Shown here piece by piece: positions 8,401 through 9,708 of a DNA stretch of 9,708 nt (the stretch's first letter is position 1; the number at the start of each line of letters is the position of its first letter). The stretch is from the NCBI GenBank assembly GCA_903895475.1, contig CAITUF010000160.1:1-9708 (forward strand). The letters run 5' to 3'. The DNA is from an uncultured Opitutia bacterium (GTDB taxonomy: Bacteria; Verrucomicrobiota; Verrucomicrobiia; Opitutales; UBA953). The notes beneath the pieces are model-generated. The model did no database searches. It was not told the origin of the DNA and saw only the letters and a program-made list of their open reading frames with translations. A program made the translations under genes and the position numbers.

Positions 8401-9269
8401 AGCCAGCCAAGACCCAAAACGCTCGCTACCCGCGCGCCGCCCGCGGGGCCGACGTCACCGACTACAACTACAAGAAGCCGTTCAGTGATAAATCAGCGTG
8501 GTCGGGCTTAGCCACCCTCGACGACGACCAAATCCGCCTGTTGGCGAAATCCATCGTGGACGAGACCCGTAAGCGCCTAACGAATAACCACCGCAACCAA
8601 GTGAACATGCAGCCAGCGCTCGACGTGCACGCCCCGGTTGTCTTCCGCGGCATGACTGTCCCGGTTCCCTACATCGGGCTCGCCCAGTTTGTGAACCGCT
8701 GGCTCTGCGGCGCCGAACCGCCCTTATCCTATGCCGGTTGCCTGCAGAATGCGATTACCCGAGCTGATGTTGACGGTGCCAACCTTGCCAACCGCTCCGC
8801 TGCCCCTGCCCCGGCCTCGAGCACCGGCGCACAGGCCCCCACAACGACGGCTGGGATGGTGCCGTGGATCGACCCTGCTTATGTCGGCAACCTCGCCCTC
8901 ACTGACCCACGTTCGGGCAGTACCAACCGCGCCCACATGCATCAGGCTAGCCCGGCCTCGCTCATGCAGTCCGACATCCTCTCGGTCATCGGCTCGGCCC
9001 TGACGACTCGCTCGGATACCTTCACCATCCGCGCCTACGGCGATGTCAGCGATCGTCCGGGCTCCAACGTCAGTCTCGGAAGCTGCTGGGTCGAAGCAGT
9101 CGTCCAGCGCACGCCCGAATTCTGCGACGCCAGCCAACCGCCCGAAACAGAAGTCTGTAGCCCGACCGATGGTGGCCTACACAATCCGTTCCTGAAGAAC
9201 ACGAACAAGGTCCTCGGCCGCCGTTTCCAGATCGTGTCCGTCCGCGTCCTCTCGCCCAAAGAACTTTAA
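5454..9269 (+). CDS. giant pilin-like protein, Verru_Chthon cassette protein A type (copy 2)
   Basis: This 1,271-residue protein is paralogous to the product of 261-4214 along its whole length. The N-terminus is a textbook short prepilin leader (MSIAPHPVSRRG), with predicted cleavage after Gly12, then FSLVLSLTIM and a hydrophobic helix to about residue 37. As in copy 1, mature position 5 is Leu instead of Glu. LALAHLQQEAGPDRR (62-76), YWVGDEGVKA (206-215), HNPYNVAM, PGEFRV, CWPGD, NVNSTSIEAW (about 955), RSDTFTIRAYG and terminal VLGRRFQIVS match copy 1 in order. It has more cysteines than copy 1, for example YCYWVG, GCFYTNC and EVCSPT, some of which could form disulfides outside the cytoplasm. 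The ATG start gives a proper leader; the only SD-like bases are AGG four to six bases upstream, a weak site. The function is unknown; a surface or secretion-linked assembly is inferred from the prepilin signal. Confidence 0.9.
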   Translation: MSIAPHPVSRRGFSLVLSLTIMAMMVMIVIVLAAFLSVESKLAKAAQYRTQSKLHALVSLRLALAHLQQEAGPDRRMTAQANLGADSNQPGWNWQTIRNPLWTGVWRSDRPTQPPAWIVSGRHDRPANSQSINLFGKNDYEADHWVPFQSDYYPTVGPMMITLVGNATAMPAELMNWPTTPGRPDGRINLPKVQLPDANVAGSYCYWVGDEGVKAKLNLTDTRITPPATTTVSADQQSYNNIMALRGTARTGIEILKGFENIPLGGIDSRATKLDDLSLLDPAAFTETSPPTIARKAWPSLTMVSLGLNTDSQWGGLKVDLSSAFEKDDAAWKASEFSEGSAPRDSAGNPLSGATYTFNPNGSANRSAYSDSKVDVKYDGSSHNIGTLYSYSYNGTTVRGPTWDALRNYHRLYKEVTWNDSTNPVTNSPTLRARTHYPNTISLAASGYGGTAHYGHMYNRMDTSEDVFVSTNQRPQPTKVGATPYVAREMLVWGLQNNSGTLRLTLSPITVLHNPYNVAMRLKRENSSDTAAMRLSYRAWSAWWMDFARNGSGGTNTWSWDMLTLAQSTDSSPNWAESFRTYIPEITLQPGEFRVFTLPAGAIPFNRLATTVNRYDFTGCFYTNCLDSSKSPLTLNGTDTLTVSVRSTGPFYIRHLLTCWPGDRIMETNNSGDGALYNVCSEVTELLSNSMGQDPSNVYRSGVAPPKIIPPGAVLPSPGQPPQVLAVFDYGVRWGGDALGFPIFVHSNPTAAMTRPEATGIGPGSMPAGYATTSNSFKLVVRGANNWAEVFEPGQDPALAFGGTSVRSSGVNAAVFTEIPLGPPVSLAQYTHANMLIRDQDPLFVIGNSFAPLYSPINAVSNYRSAQNWTDMDRVWLSNAAIYDRFFLSGAAPDLFRGVQQRTLIKVLDDFVAGTGSLANPRTKLFSFRDAATTRAMVADHRRIAGATCTDGAFNVNSTSIEAWMTILASSKKIAMGKLAADQPAKTQNARYPRAARGADVTDYNYKKPFSDKSAWSGLATLDDDQIRLLAKSIVDETRKRLTNNHRNQVNMQPALDVHAPVVFRGMTVPVPYIGLAQFVNRWLCGAEPPLSYAGCLQNAITRADVDGANLANRSAAPAPASSTGAQAPTTTAGMVPWIDPAYVGNLALTDPRSGSTNRAHMHQASPASLMQSDILSVIGSALTTRSDTFTIRAYGDVSDRPGSNVSLGSCWVEAVVQRTPEFCDASQPPETEVCSPTDGGLHNPFLKNTNKVLGRRFQIVSVRVLSPKEL

Positions 9270-9708
9270 TGCGCCTCCTCCTCGCTTCCCTCACCGTCGC
9301 CACGGCAAGCCTCTTCGCCCAGGCCAACGACCCGGCAGCCAAGAAGGTCGACGTCAAGTTTCGCGCGCTCTCGTTTGACGCTCCAATCCTCGGATCGGGC
9401 TTCCTCGACGGACGCGATGCTAAGCGCCTCGACATCAGTAATGATTTCCTTTCTGGCGAACAGACCTACCGCGGCCTGGCGACCATCGCCTTCGTCATGG
9501 TCGATGACCTCGCCACGCAGGCCCCCGAAGTCCCCGTCGAAATCGTGGCGGCGAACGGTCGGCGGACGGCCGCCCAAGAGCGCGCCCGAAAGGCCAGTGA
9601 AGAATACGCACGGCTGAGTGCCCTGAGCGCCAAAGCCACCACTGGCAGCCGGGAAGGCCAAGCCGGTAAAATCTCGGCCTCTGAATTAGCCGAGGCGGAA
9701 GCCGCCCA
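9269..9708 (+). CDS. exported partner protein, paralogue of 4204-5331, C-terminus outside window
   Basis: The ATG overlaps the previous stop by one base (TAATG), so translation is probably coupled to the large gene; no good ribosome site is seen. The 146 visible residues begin with a signal peptide (MRLLLASLTVATASLFAQA). A domain with VDVKFRALSFDAPILGSGF follows, matching VTVKLRALSLDGPILGHGY in the earlier partner. The alignment continues through NDFLSGEQTYRG against PDFFTQEFTYHG. From about residue 95 the sequence turns Ala/Glu/Arg-rich (TAAQERARKASEEYARLSAL), likely helical, where the first paralogue has its linker and Asp-Pro repeats. The C-terminal beta-sandwich, if present, lies beyond the window. 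The protein is absent from standard families I know. Confidence 0.82.
   Translation, partial: MRLLLASLTVATASLFAQANDPAAKKVDVKFRALSFDAPILGSGFLDGRDAKRLDISNDFLSGEQTYRGLATIAFVMVDDLATQAPEVPVEIVAANGRRTAAQERARKASEEYARLSALSAKATTGSREGQAGKISASELAEAEAA

Overview
The window looks like chromosomal DNA of a Verrucomicrobiota bacterium. The evidence is two very large, GC-rich, pilin-like genes whose products carry the motif set I associate with the 'Verru_Chthon cassette protein A' family (TIGR02600, as I recall it), known from Verrucomicrobium and Chthoniobacter. The diagnostic motifs are a GFSL-type prepilin N-terminus, a LALAH-QQEAGPDRR block, YWVGDEG(I/V)KA, HNPYNVAM, CWPGD, NVNSTS(V/I)EAW, RSDTFTIRAYG and a C-terminal VLGRRF-IVS. 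Assignment below phylum level is not possible from this sequence.

Layout: (1) Bases 1-179, minus strand: the N-terminal part of a small secreted Thr/Pro-rich protein, divergent from everything else. (2) Bases 180-260: divergent intergenic region with an RBS for the minus-strand gene and a promoter-like block for the plus strand. (3) Bases 261-4214: giant pilin-like protein, copy 1. It is overlapped by 11 bases by (4) 4204-5331, a 375-residue exported partner protein with a run of Asp-Pro hexapeptides. (5) Bases 5332-5453: a 122-base gap that repeats the promoter-like block. (6) Bases 5454-9269: giant pilin-like protein, copy 2. It is overlapped by one base (TAATG) by (7) 9269-end, a paralogue of the exported partner, cut off by the window edge. 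No stretch over 300 bases lacks a gene, and no RNA genes, transposons or CRISPR arrays were seen.

The main point is that the window is a tandem duplication of a two-gene unit: a ~1,300-residue single-membrane-pass pseudopilin-like protein followed, with overlapping stop and start, by a small signal-peptide protein. Both copies have diverged strongly, yet they keep gene order, translational overlap and a similar upstream block. This suggests that the large and small proteins are made together and act together outside the inner membrane, plausibly in a pilus, type II secretion-like or surface structure. The function is unknown. The other known Verru_Chthon cassette members (B, C, D) are not visible in the window.
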